A DNA stretch of 5,318 bases from UBA8752 sp965659115 (GTDB lineage Bacteria > Bacteroidota > Bacteroidia > Flavobacteriales_D > Sanyastnellaceae), in the NCBI GenBank assembly GCA_965659115.1, contig CBFHUP010000094.1, positions 1-5,318 of the forward strand, given 5' to 3'. The notes beneath the pieces are model-generated. The model was not told the DNA's origin, did not search any database, and saw only the letters and a program-made list of their open reading frames with translations. The translations under genes were made by a program, and so were the position numbers. Positions 1-5,318 of this stretch are shown piece by piece. The first letter of the stretch is position 1, and each line of letters begins with the position of its first letter.

Positions 1-1688
1 CGGTAGAAAGACCCCAATTGATAAGAGCCATAGAAGAGCCGTCCGCCGTCGTAGTCGGAGTTCTCGCTAACGTAAACTTCAAACCCATCGGCACCGCGCA
101 TGTCCTCCCAAGCGCCGCCGTCCAAGAGGATGGTGCCGTTGTCTTGCAGACCCGCTCCGACTTGACCTGCCTGGTCCTGTCCCACACCAATTTGATACAT
201 CTGGCTGATGCTCATTCCGTTGGTGATGTCGCTGTAGCTGACCCCTTGGTCTGTAGAGGAGTAGACGCCACCATCGCAGGCGACTATAAAGGTGTTGTCT
301 TCGAAGGTGAGGCCGTGGATGTCGGCATGCACTTCTGCCAATCCCTCAGCACCGACCCAATGGGAGCTGCACACCCAGCTGTTTCCGCCATCGGTGGATT
401 TCCAGATGTTGACGCCGGCGATCATCACGACATCGGGTTGGGTGGGATGGGCGGCGATGCACAGGTCGTACCAGCCTTGGCCAGAGTTGTCGCTGCCCGT
501 GGGGGAATACCCCAGCATGTTCGAGGTGCTTTCGTCGGAAACGGTGGTCCAGGTGACCCCGGCATCTTGGCTGACATAGAAGTCCAAGAAGCTGCTGCCT
601 TCGCTGGCGCTGGCCATCATGTAAATGCGGTCGGGAGCACCGGGCGTTACGGCGATGCAATTGCGGTTCATGTTGGCCGCGCTCGAAGGCAAGCTGACCT
701 CCGTCCAAGACTGTCCGCCGTTGGTGGACCGGAAAAACCCGGTGTTGGAAGAACCGTAGACGATGTCAGGGTTGGTGGGGTGGAACTCGACGTCCCGAAA
801 GCGGATGCCACTGGTGCCTGAACCGTAACTCCAGTTGGCTCCGGCGTCGGTCGTGACCAGCATGCCATAGCGGGCAGCGGCCACGATGAGGTTGCTGTTG
901 TTGGGCGAGATCAACATCCGGCCGATGGTGAAGTTGCCCTCTCCCGCGGGGTCGTATGAAACGGACCAATTGTCGCCGCCGTCGGTGGTTTTAAGGACCC
1001 CCAAACCAAAAGTGTTTCCGCCGTCGTCGTCTCCTGCAGCAGCGTACATCACATTGGCATTGTTCGGGTCAATGGCGATGTCGGTGAAGCCGATGATGGG
1101 CACCTCGTCGGTTTCGTCGGGAAACAAGAGGTCCCAGTTGCCGCCAGCATTGGTGGACTTCCAGATTCCGCCTCCGGGTGCGCAGGCGAAGTAGGTGTTG
1201 GAATTGGTGGGGTCGACGCGGACCTTGTTGATCCTGCCTACACCTCCTGCATAGGCATGCGGTCCGGCGGCAGGCCTGGACACTGGACCGAGGGATTCCC
1301 AGACGTCTTCCACTTGGTTGGCAGCAGGTGGCGTGTAGAGGCGGGGTACGTTCCACGGTTCGGTAGAAAGGGGCATTTTGCCCGAAGGGTAAACCCGCGG
1401 TTCCATCTGGTGCATCCAGCGGCGAAACGGCTTGTAGCCGGCACCTTTTTGGATTTCGCGCCCCTCCCAATAGGCCTCAAAGGCCGCTTTGATTTCATAG
1501 AAATTCCCGCCGTCTTCCTTCAATGTCAAGTACGATGTCTGGCTTACGGGCTCTTGGGCCTGCACTCCGGGTTGTAGGCTGAGCGCACAGATGAGGCTGC
1601 AGAGGACCGCCACCACAGCCGTAACGCCGCCATGGCTGTTGGGGTGCGCTGGTTTTCGGGAGCGGGTGAGTGGGGGAAATACGGCCAT
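1..1688 (-). CDS. Secreted VPS10/sortilin-like beta-propeller protein with Asp-box (BNR) repeats; 3' end outside window
   Basis: One uninterrupted frame runs from ATG at 1688 off the left edge, giving 562 codons without a stop. Residues 22-38 form a hydrophobic signal-peptide core after a basic, unusually long n-region of about 20 residues; cleavage after VQA (residue 44) would leave an N-terminal Gln. Residues 63-103 (FYEIKAAFEAYW, then GYKPFRRW and MEPRVYPSG) match a block I recognise from the start of many large Bacteroidota cargo proteins. Seven Asp-box repeats (S/T-x-D/N-x-G-x-x-W/Y) follow at residues 178, 234, 279, 321, 373, 431 and 478, each usually preceded by a DPNN/HPTNPD-type turn; a VHADIHG motif sits at 453-459. 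These features indicate a multi-bladed propeller of the sortilin/BNR kind. Asp boxes are structural, so no enzyme activity is implied; no sialidase catalytic residues were identified. T9SS export is inferred, because the sorting domain would lie outside the window. Codon use is strongly C-ending (about 33 GAC to 5 GAT by hand count). Confidence 0.9.
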   Translation of the reverse strand, partial: MAVFPPLTRSRKPAHPNSHGGVTAVVAVLCSLICALSLQPGVQAQEPVSQTSYLTLKEDGGNFYEIKAAFEAYWEGREIQKGAGYKPFRRWMHQMEPRVYPSGKMPLSTEPWNVPRLYTPPAANQVEDVWESLGPVSRPAAGPHAYAGGVGRINKVRVDPTNSNTYFACAPGGGIWKSTNAGGNWDLLFPDETDEVPIIGFTDIAIDPNNANVMYAAAGDDDGGNTFGLGVLKTTDGGDNWSVSYDPAGEGNFTIGRMLISPNNSNLIVAAARYGMLVTTDAGANWSYGSGTSGIRFRDVEFHPTNPDIVYGSSNTGFFRSTNGGQSWTEVSLPSSAANMNRNCIAVTPGAPDRIYMMASASEGSSFLDFYVSQDAGVTWTTVSDESTSNMLGYSPTGSDNSGQGWYDLCIAAHPTQPDVVMIAGVNIWKSTDGGNSWVCSSHWVGAEGLAEVHADIHGLTFEDNTFIVACDGGVYSSTDQGVSYSDITNGMSISQMYQIGVGQDQAGQVGAGLQDNGTILLDGGAWEDMRGADGFEVYVSENSDYDGGRLFYGSYQLGSFY

Positions 1689-1799
1689 CTGAAGTTGAAT
1701 TCGCTACTTGAAGTTAATATGAATTTCCTCCGCAGCGCACTGATTGTTGGGATTATAGCGTTGGCTTTTTGTGTTCCATGCACCCTAAGTTTGACGGTC
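1689..1799. promoter_or_regulatory. Divergent intergenic region between the propeller gene and the SH3b-like gene
   Basis: This 111-bp stretch separates two outward-reading start codons, ATG at 1688 (minus) and ATG at 1800 (plus), so promoters for both genes should lie in or beside it. The plus-strand side carries a good -7-like box at 1786-1793. On the minus strand I find no convincing TAnnTTTG box; the best is a degraded TAACTTCA close to the ATG. No Shine-Dalgarno sequence sits at a useful distance from either start, which is normal for Bacteroidota. Confidence 0.5.
1761..1793 (+). promoter_or_regulatory. Candidate Bacteroidota-type promoter for the SH3b-like gene
   Basis: TAAGTTTG at 1786-1793 is an exact match to the TAnnTTTG -7 element used by the Bacteroidota housekeeping sigma factor. 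A TTG at 1761-1763 lies 22 bp upstream, inside the tolerated spacing for the -33 element. Only 6 bp separate the box from the ATG at 1800, so transcription would begin at or beside the start codon and give a leaderless or nearly leaderless mRNA. A chance match, or a real promoter further upstream, remains possible. Confidence 0.4.
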
Positions 1800-2993
1800 A
1801 TGTTCAAAGAGACAACGGTACTGGTTTTTGTGTGGCTCATGGGTTTTTCTGTCCCGTTTGCGGCCCAAGAGACTTTTTTAGAAAAGCACCTTTATTCCAA
1901 GTGGATGAGTGGCCAAGAGGAGCTGAGTTTTTTGCAAGCCACGGCAAAAAACAGCAGATACGGAGGGGCAGAGGCTCCCACTTCGTTTCTATTTCAAGGC
2001 ATCAACTATGCTCCACCTGCAGAAGGTGTGCAGTGGGAGGTGAAACGGAGCTTGGAATGTTGCATGTGCAGCTATGCCGCGTTGATCCAAAACACGTCGG
2101 ATACCTTGCTTTTGGAGCGGGGTGCCCGCGGGGACTTTGGTCCAGTTGTTGTCACCCGTCATGCGTTTTTTTTGGAGGGTAGTGCATTGATTCAGACCGT
2201 TTCTGAATGTGAGGATGGTGAGCCCGTTCAAGAATTGCGCCGTGTTTGGAAGCGCAGTCAGACGCGGAGGAGTCCCCGGTCGGCGGCATCTGAGACGGTA
2301 CGCTACTCCAATTGTTGGGTTCCACTGAACGTTCGGTCGGAGCCGCGTCAAGGGAGTGAAGTGGTGGGGCAACTTCAGTGGGGCGAGGCGGTTGATTTGC
2401 TCAGCGCTGGGGATGAAGACCTGGATGTAGAATTAAATTTCGATCTGAGTTTTAGTGCCAAAAGCAAGCGTCTGGAGTTGCCGGCATACACGCTCTCTGC
2501 GCCTTTTGTCAAGGTGTCTTTTGAAGGGGGAGAAGGCTATGTGTTTCAAGGGCTGTTAAGCCCGGGTCCTCCTTTTGATTTTGCAGCCTTTTATGTGGCT
2601 CCAGCTCCATCTACTGAACCTGCTCCAAAAGGCCGATTTCAGAGAGCGGATGCCGCGCTTTTGTGGGAGGAAAAGGTCGAGGTCGAGCAGCGTGAGGAAG
2701 GCATGGCTGTGAAGACGTTCCGGGGCTATGACGACGGGGTCGTGGTCAAGCATTGGTACGATGGTAAATACCAATTTGGGGTTACCGTAGAAGTGCCCCT
2801 TGGGACCCCCGATGAGTTCTATGTGGTGTCCAACAACCTCTTGCGATTCTTAAGCGCCCTGAGCTTTGAAAGTTTGAGCATCGGGCCGTTGTCCTTCTAT
2901 GTCAACTTCTCGGAGATGAGCGAGAGCTTCTTCACCGAGCGTTCTTCCGACGGGACCAAGATGTACATCCATTATGAGGGCGGTGGTTGCTGA
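1800..2993 (+). CDS. Exported protein of unknown function with an SH3b-like domain (397 aa)
   Basis: I do not recognise the whole protein. From ATG 1800 the N-terminus is a good signal peptide: MFKE, a hydrophobic core at residues 7-20, and probable cleavage near PFAAQ (residues 19-23). Residues 24-170 resemble no family I know; they contain a CCMC cluster (87-90) and further cysteines at 137 and 172. Residues 175-201 begin PLNVRSEP and continue with a V-G-x-L-x-x-G-x-x-V-x-L-L pattern. Residues 236-254 read FVKVSFEGGEGYVFQGLLS. Together these look like the two halves of a bacterial SH3 (SH3b) domain, often a cell-wall or ligand-binding module, with about 34 extra residues between them. The C-terminal third (255-397) is unassigned and ends in GGGC. 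An in-frame ATG at 1719 would add 27 residues and a second hydrophobic segment but leave only 30 bp to the divergent gene; an ATG at 1632 would overlap that gene. I therefore prefer 1800. Codons are more T-ending than in the left neighbour. Confidence 0.85.
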   Translation: MFKETTVLVFVWLMGFSVPFAAQETFLEKHLYSKWMSGQEELSFLQATAKNSRYGGAEAPTSFLFQGINYAPPAEGVQWEVKRSLECCMCSYAALIQNTSDTLLLERGARGDFGPVVVTRHAFFLEGSALIQTVSECEDGEPVQELRRVWKRSQTRRSPRSAASETVRYSNCWVPLNVRSEPRQGSEVVGQLQWGEAVDLLSAGDEDLDVELNFDLSFSAKSKRLELPAYTLSAPFVKVSFEGGEGYVFQGLLSPGPPFDFAAFYVAPAPSTEPAPKGRFQRADAALLWEEKVEVEQREEGMAVKTFRGYDDGVVVKHWYDGKYQFGVTVEVPLGTPDEFYVVSNNLLRFLSALSFESLSIGPLSFYVNFSEMSESFFTERSSDGTKMYIHYEGGGC

Positions 2994-3001
2994 CCTCCCA
3001 C

Positions 3002-3015
3002 AGCGGCGCACCGCT
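3002..3015. terminator. Small GC hairpin in the convergent gap; possible bidirectional terminator
   Basis: The plus-strand and minus-strand genes converge with only 20 bp between their stop codons. AGCGG (3002-3006) and CCGCT (3011-3015) form a perfect 5-bp stem with a 4-nt CGCA loop. An alternative 6-bp pairing joins GCGGTG (2980-2985) to CACCGC (3009-3014). No T-tract follows on either strand, so intrinsic termination here is only a suggestion from position and symmetry. Confidence 0.28.
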
Positions 3016-3724
3016 ACTCTATGTTGCCGATTTCGTCCCGGATCCACTGTGTGAGTCGCGCATCGTACCCCATGCGCCTGTCCATGCGGTCGGCATATGA
3101 ACGGTGCCAAAAGCCAATGTCGCTGCAGCGCTCGAAAAAAGCATTGTCGGGTGCAGTTCCATTCCACGTTCGCAGTTTCACGTAGCCCATAAAGGGCTCC
3201 ATTGAATCTGTGGAGGTCATGTTTTGGAAGTAAAATTCTTCTTGGCTCTTGGCCATCTCGGCGATGACGCTCTCGATTTTGCGCAAGAATTCATGCTGGA
3301 CGTATTTGGATTGCAACGCCCGCGCCAGGGTGTCGTTTTCGATCAACTCCATGAGTCCAGAATTCTGAAGTGTCCGGTATTCCTCTTGGTTGTCCACGAA
3401 GATGGTTTGTGCCATCAAGCACATGGAGCAGTGCTTGCCTATGGAGTCTGGATGCTGTTCTGCAAACGTGCTCCGCAGCTCTGTGATCCATGCACAAGAA
3501 GCCGAGGCGGGTGCGTGCACCGCGATGTTGAATTCAAAGTCGAGGCTGTCGGTTTGGATGTTGGTCAGGATGCGCGACAGGCTTTGGTTCTTGACGCTCT
3601 CCTTGTACTGGTGCGCATTGTTCTTTTCGATGGTGACCGACACTGTGATGCCCAGTAGGATCACAGCAAACTCGACGATGTAGTGGAACGCGCTGCGCAT
3701 CCCGCCTTTTTCTTGCTTCGACAT
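3014..3724 (-). CDS. DUF6090-like single-pass inner-membrane protein (236 aa)
   Basis: The short basic N-terminus (K3, K6, R10) is followed by one membrane segment at about residues 13-32 (VEFAVILLGITVSVTIE), then a hydrophilic domain of about 200 residues. The membrane segment matches the pattern of the DUF6090 family, E-x(3)-V-x-x-G-I-x(2)-x(3)-I/V followed by charged and Asn-rich residues. Residues 114-141 (EEYRTLQNSGLMELIEN, then LARALQSKY) match a second block I recall from that family, in which Y..L..SG.L.LI is followed by L...L..YY. Charge distribution places the N-terminus in the cytoplasm and the large domain in the periplasm. The family's function is unknown to me and I infer none. 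Cysteines at 77, 99, 102 and 200 could form disulfides in the periplasm, including a CSMC pair. ATG 3724 is chosen because it gives the positive n-region; Met9 (codon at 3700) is an alternative. The gene lies 117 bp downstream of the PKD gene on the same strand, so co-transcription is possible but not shown. Confidence 0.8.
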   Translation of the reverse strand: MSKQEKGGMRSAFHYIVEFAVILLGITVSVTIEKNNAHQYKESVKNQSLSRILTNIQTDSLDFEFNIAVHAPASASCAWITELRSTFAEQHPDSIGKHCSMCLMAQTIFVDNQEEYRTLQNSGLMELIENDTLARALQSKYVQHEFLRKIESVIAEMAKSQEEFYFQNMTSTDSMEPFMGYVKLRTWNGTAPDNAFFERCSDIGFWHRSYADRMDRRMGYDARLTQWIRDEIGNIE

Positions 3725-3841
3725 GACAGCAAAATAGGATGGTCATGTGGAACCATGTCCCCGCCCACCTTATTCGGTGAGGCTGCGCCTCCCAAGCCAT
3801 GGAGTCCCTCAGTGCCAAGGTGGCATCAGATGGCGGGCCCA
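3725..3841. other. Intergenic spacer between the PKD gene and the DUF6090-like gene
   Basis: This 117-bp spacer holds three weak signals. TATTTTG on the minus strand (3730-3736) resembles a shortened -7 box and sits 5 bp from the ATG of the DUF6090-like gene; no good -33 element is visible. A near-palindrome lies at 3741-3760. A perfect 5-bp hairpin, GAGGC-TGC-GCCTC at 3779-3791, lies about 50 bp past the PKD stop codon and lacks a T-tract. No small ORF or RNA gene is convincing. Confidence 0.5.
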
Positions 3842-5318
3842 TTAACGCACCAATGTCACGTGGCCGCAGAATTGCCTCGGGCCAGTGCAGAATGGGTTTG
3901 TCGTTTCGACTTCGTCAGGCTCTTCGCCACTCAGCGTCAGAGTTACTTTCCAGTTGAACACCTCGTTTTGGGCGAAATAGTCGAACTCATCGTATTGCCC
4001 ACGGTCTACGTCACCCTTCCAGAATTCATCGTAGTCTTTGGTTTCAAACACGACAGAGCCCCACCGGTCGAAGACTTGGAATTTGTAGCGCTGGATGAGG
4101 TTAACTCCGCGAATGATGGGTTTGAACCCGTCATTGATGCCATCTCCATATCCATTGCTTGCAGGGGTGAAAGCATTGGGGACAAAAACTGAAATTTTGT
4201 CGTCAATCACGATCAGGTCGACCACAATGTCAGAGCATCCAAACTCATTCTGAACATTGAGCGCCACTTGGTATTCCCCTGGTTCATCATAGCGGTGGAG
4301 GGGGTCTGGAATGAAGCTGCCATTGCCATCGCCAAATGTCCAGTTTGTCGCAAAGGCTGTGTTGCTTTCGTTGGAGAACTGGAAAGAGGTGTTTTCCGGC
4401 GAAGCGGCGAGCGGGAGATAGGAGAAGTCGGCCAAAGGGACGGGATGCACGGTAAAGTCCTCGGCGAGGGCAAGTGTATCGGTACAGCCTTCAGGACTGG
4501 TGGCTACGATGTACGACTCGAAGGTTCCGACTTGGTCGATGATCAGTCCTTCTGTGGGGAGTGGTCCATCGTAGATGCCCTCAATGTAGAGGGAGGTGGA
4601 CTGGCTGTACGAACTGAGGTTCTGAAAGTCGACGGAAAGGGGGTTGCAACCAATGCGGGGATTGGCGGAGAGGTTGGCGGTGGGGGCGAGGTGGACGGTG
4701 AATTCGTTTTCGGCCAAATCCGCACAGGCATAGCTATTGGTGGCTGTAAGCGAAACGGTGTAGGTGCCTACCGCATCGGCTGTGAAGGTGGGGGCCGGGT
4801 TCGTGATCTCGCCGCCGCCATTGATGGACCAGTTGTGGTTGATGGAACCGATGCTCAGATTCTCGGTAACGATGTCCACCGGGAAGAAGCAGCTTTCGAC
4901 ATCTTCGAGGGCAAAGTCGGCCACCGGAGTGGGCAGCACTGTGATCTCCGCTTGCACTGTATCGGTGCACAATTGGTCGCTCTCTGAGATGAGGGTCACG
5001 GTATACTGTACCGGTTCAAGGCCGTTGTTGGCAAAGATGTGGGTGGGGGCGGTCTGGAACCCGGGCTCGCTGCCGTCACCGAAGTCCCAGGTTTGGAAGA
5101 GGCTGCCAGAGGAGGTGTTGTTTAGTGTAACACTAAATGGAGCGCACCCAAGGCCGTCGTCCAGGTCTATGGTGGCGACGGGGTTCGGGAAGACATCGAC
5201 TTCGAGGCTGGACTCGGCGGTACAGCCTGTCAGCGGTGCTTCGGTCGAGAAGGTGACTGTATACGTGCCAGGCATTGCGTAAGTGTGGGCCGTTTCTAGG
5301 CCTGCACTGGTGGCGCCG
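3842..5318 (-). CDS. PKD-repeat surface protein with C-terminal CHU_C (T9SS type B sorting) domain; 5' end outside window
   Basis: The frame is open from the right edge to TAA at 3842-3844, giving 491 visible codons. The Met codon at 5275 is not the start: the frame continues upstream through ETAHTYAMPGTYTV, which is the end of a PKD unit. Four complete Ig-like PKD units follow, each of 80-85 residues. Units one and four keep the W-x-FGDG signature (WDFGDG, WTFGDG); units two and three have lost it. Most units carry a Cys near the start and another near the end. The last 114 residues (4186-3845) form a gliding-motility-associated C-terminal domain: FVPNAFTP, GDGINDGFKP, FQVFDRWGSVVFE, a W-x-G stretch, NWKVTLTL and the terminal GHVTLVR. 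In Bacteroidota this domain directs proteins through the T9SS to the cell surface. The protein is likely a large repetitive adhesin or outer-surface structural protein; its ligand cannot be read from the sequence. Confidence 0.95.
   Translation of the reverse strand, partial: GATSAGLETAHTYAMPGTYTVTFSTEAPLTGCTAESSLEVDVFPNPVATIDLDDGLGCAPFSVTLNNTSSGSLFQTWDFGDGSEPGFQTAPTHIFANNGLEPVQYTVTLISESDQLCTDTVQAEITVLPTPVADFALEDVESCFFPVDIVTENLSIGSINHNWSINGGGEITNPAPTFTADAVGTYTVSLTATNSYACADLAENEFTVHLAPTANLSANPRIGCNPLSVDFQNLSSYSQSTSLYIEGIYDGPLPTEGLIIDQVGTFESYIVATSPEGCTDTLALAEDFTVHPVPLADFSYLPLAASPENTSFQFSNESNTAFATNWTFGDGNGSFIPDPLHRYDEPGEYQVALNVQNEFGCSDIVVDLIVIDDKISVFVPNAFTPASNGYGDGINDGFKPIIRGVNLIQRYKFQVFDRWGSVVFETKDYDEFWKGDVDRGQYDEFDYFAQNEVFNWKVTLTLSGEEPDEVETTNPFCTGPRQFCGHVTLVR
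4187..5318 (-). repeat. Degenerate array of PKD-coding units (one partial, four complete)
   Basis: Protein-level tandem repeats lie at about 5318-5171 (partial), 5170-4916, 4915-4673, 4672-4427 and 4426-4187. The junctions share a P-x-P-V/L-A-D/T type sequence (PNPVAT, PTPVAD, LAPTAN, PVPLAD). At DNA level the units have diverged well apart, so this is an old domain array and not a recent tandem duplication. Confidence 0.85.

Noticed and set aside
18..821. Long open frame on the plus strand opposite the propeller gene (267 codons)
   Set aside because: It is antisense to a continuous minus-strand gene with clear Asp-box repeats. Its translation has no recognisable domain and reflects the GC-rich, repetitive codons of the true gene.
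1690..1715. Direct repeat TGAAGTT at 1690-1696 and 1709-1715 as a regulator site
   Set aside because: A single 7-bp repeat in a region of about 110 bp is quite likely by chance, and no third copy or symmetry supports it.
1752..1757. TATAAT on the minus strand in the divergent region as a sigma-70 -10 box
   Set aside because: Bacteroidota do not use the E. coli-type -10 consensus, and there is no matching -35 element about 17 bp upstream.
1632..1799. Upstream ATGs at 1632 and 1719 as the start of the SH3b-like protein
   Set aside because: Starting at 1632 would overlap the divergent propeller gene, including its signal peptide. Starting at 1719 would put a second hydrophobic stretch before a complete signal peptide and leave 30 bp for two promoters. 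The 1719 start cannot be fully excluded.
3779..3791. Hairpin GAGGC-TGC-GCCTC as a terminator of the PKD gene
   Set aside because: The stem is only 5 bp with a 3-nt loop and no T-tract follows on the minus strand, so I noted it in the spacer and did not call it a terminator.
4268..4987. Long plus-strand open frame opposite the PKD gene (239 codons)
   Set aside because: The minus-strand PKD/CHU_C reading is unambiguous. The plus-strand product is Gly/Val-rich and low in complexity, as expected for a shadow frame.
5273..5318. ATG at 5275 as the start of the PKD protein
   Set aside because: The frame stays open to the window edge and the residues before this Met (ETAHTYA) belong to the same PKD strand, so the gene starts outside the window.
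1..5318. CRISPR array, tRNA/rRNA, insertion sequence, toxin-antitoxin or defence genes
   Set aside because: I found no short regularly spaced DNA repeats, transposase-like protein, terminal inverted repeats or RNA gene. All space beyond the four genes amounts to about 250 bp.

Overview
The window looks like chromosomal DNA from a member of the Bacteroidota, probably a Flavobacteriales-type bacterium with GC content that looks to be around 55% by eye. The main evidence is protein content. A PKD-repeat protein ends in a gliding-motility-associated (CHU_C) domain, which is the type B sorting signal of the type IX secretion system (T9SS). A second large secreted protein has an N-terminal block and Asp-box repeats typical of T9SS cargo in this phylum. 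A third protein resembles the DUF6090 membrane family. A TAnnTTTG box, the Bacteroidota -7 promoter element, also occurs upstream of one gene. The species cannot be named from the sequence.

Layout from left to right. (1) <1-1688, minus strand: the first 562 codons of a secreted beta-propeller protein (VPS10/sortilin-like, BNR/Asp-box); its 3' end lies outside the window. (2) 1689-1799: a short divergent intergenic region. (3) 1800-2993, plus strand: a 397-residue exported protein of unknown function with an SH3b-like domain that appears to be interrupted. (4) 2994-3013: a 20-bp convergent gap with a small GC hairpin across it. (5) 3014-3724, minus strand: a 236-residue single-pass membrane protein resembling DUF6090. 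(6) 3725-3841: a 117-bp spacer. (7) 3842->5318, minus strand: the last 491 codons of a large PKD-repeat surface protein with a CHU_C terminus; its 5' end lies outside the window. About 95% of the window is coding and no gene shows a frameshift.

The common theme is the cell envelope. Three of the four genes encode exported proteins and the fourth has a predicted periplasmic domain. The two flanking genes are probable T9SS cargo displayed on or released from the cell surface. The genes alternate in strand or are separated by more than 100 bp, so nothing here shows that they form one operon or pathway. I see no mobile element, CRISPR array, RNA gene, toxin-antitoxin pair or defence system, and nothing that amounts to a new multi-gene system. 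The points most worth a second look are the SH3b domain with an insertion in the unrecognised protein, the enlarged CHU_C domain, and promoter-like boxes lying almost against two start codons.
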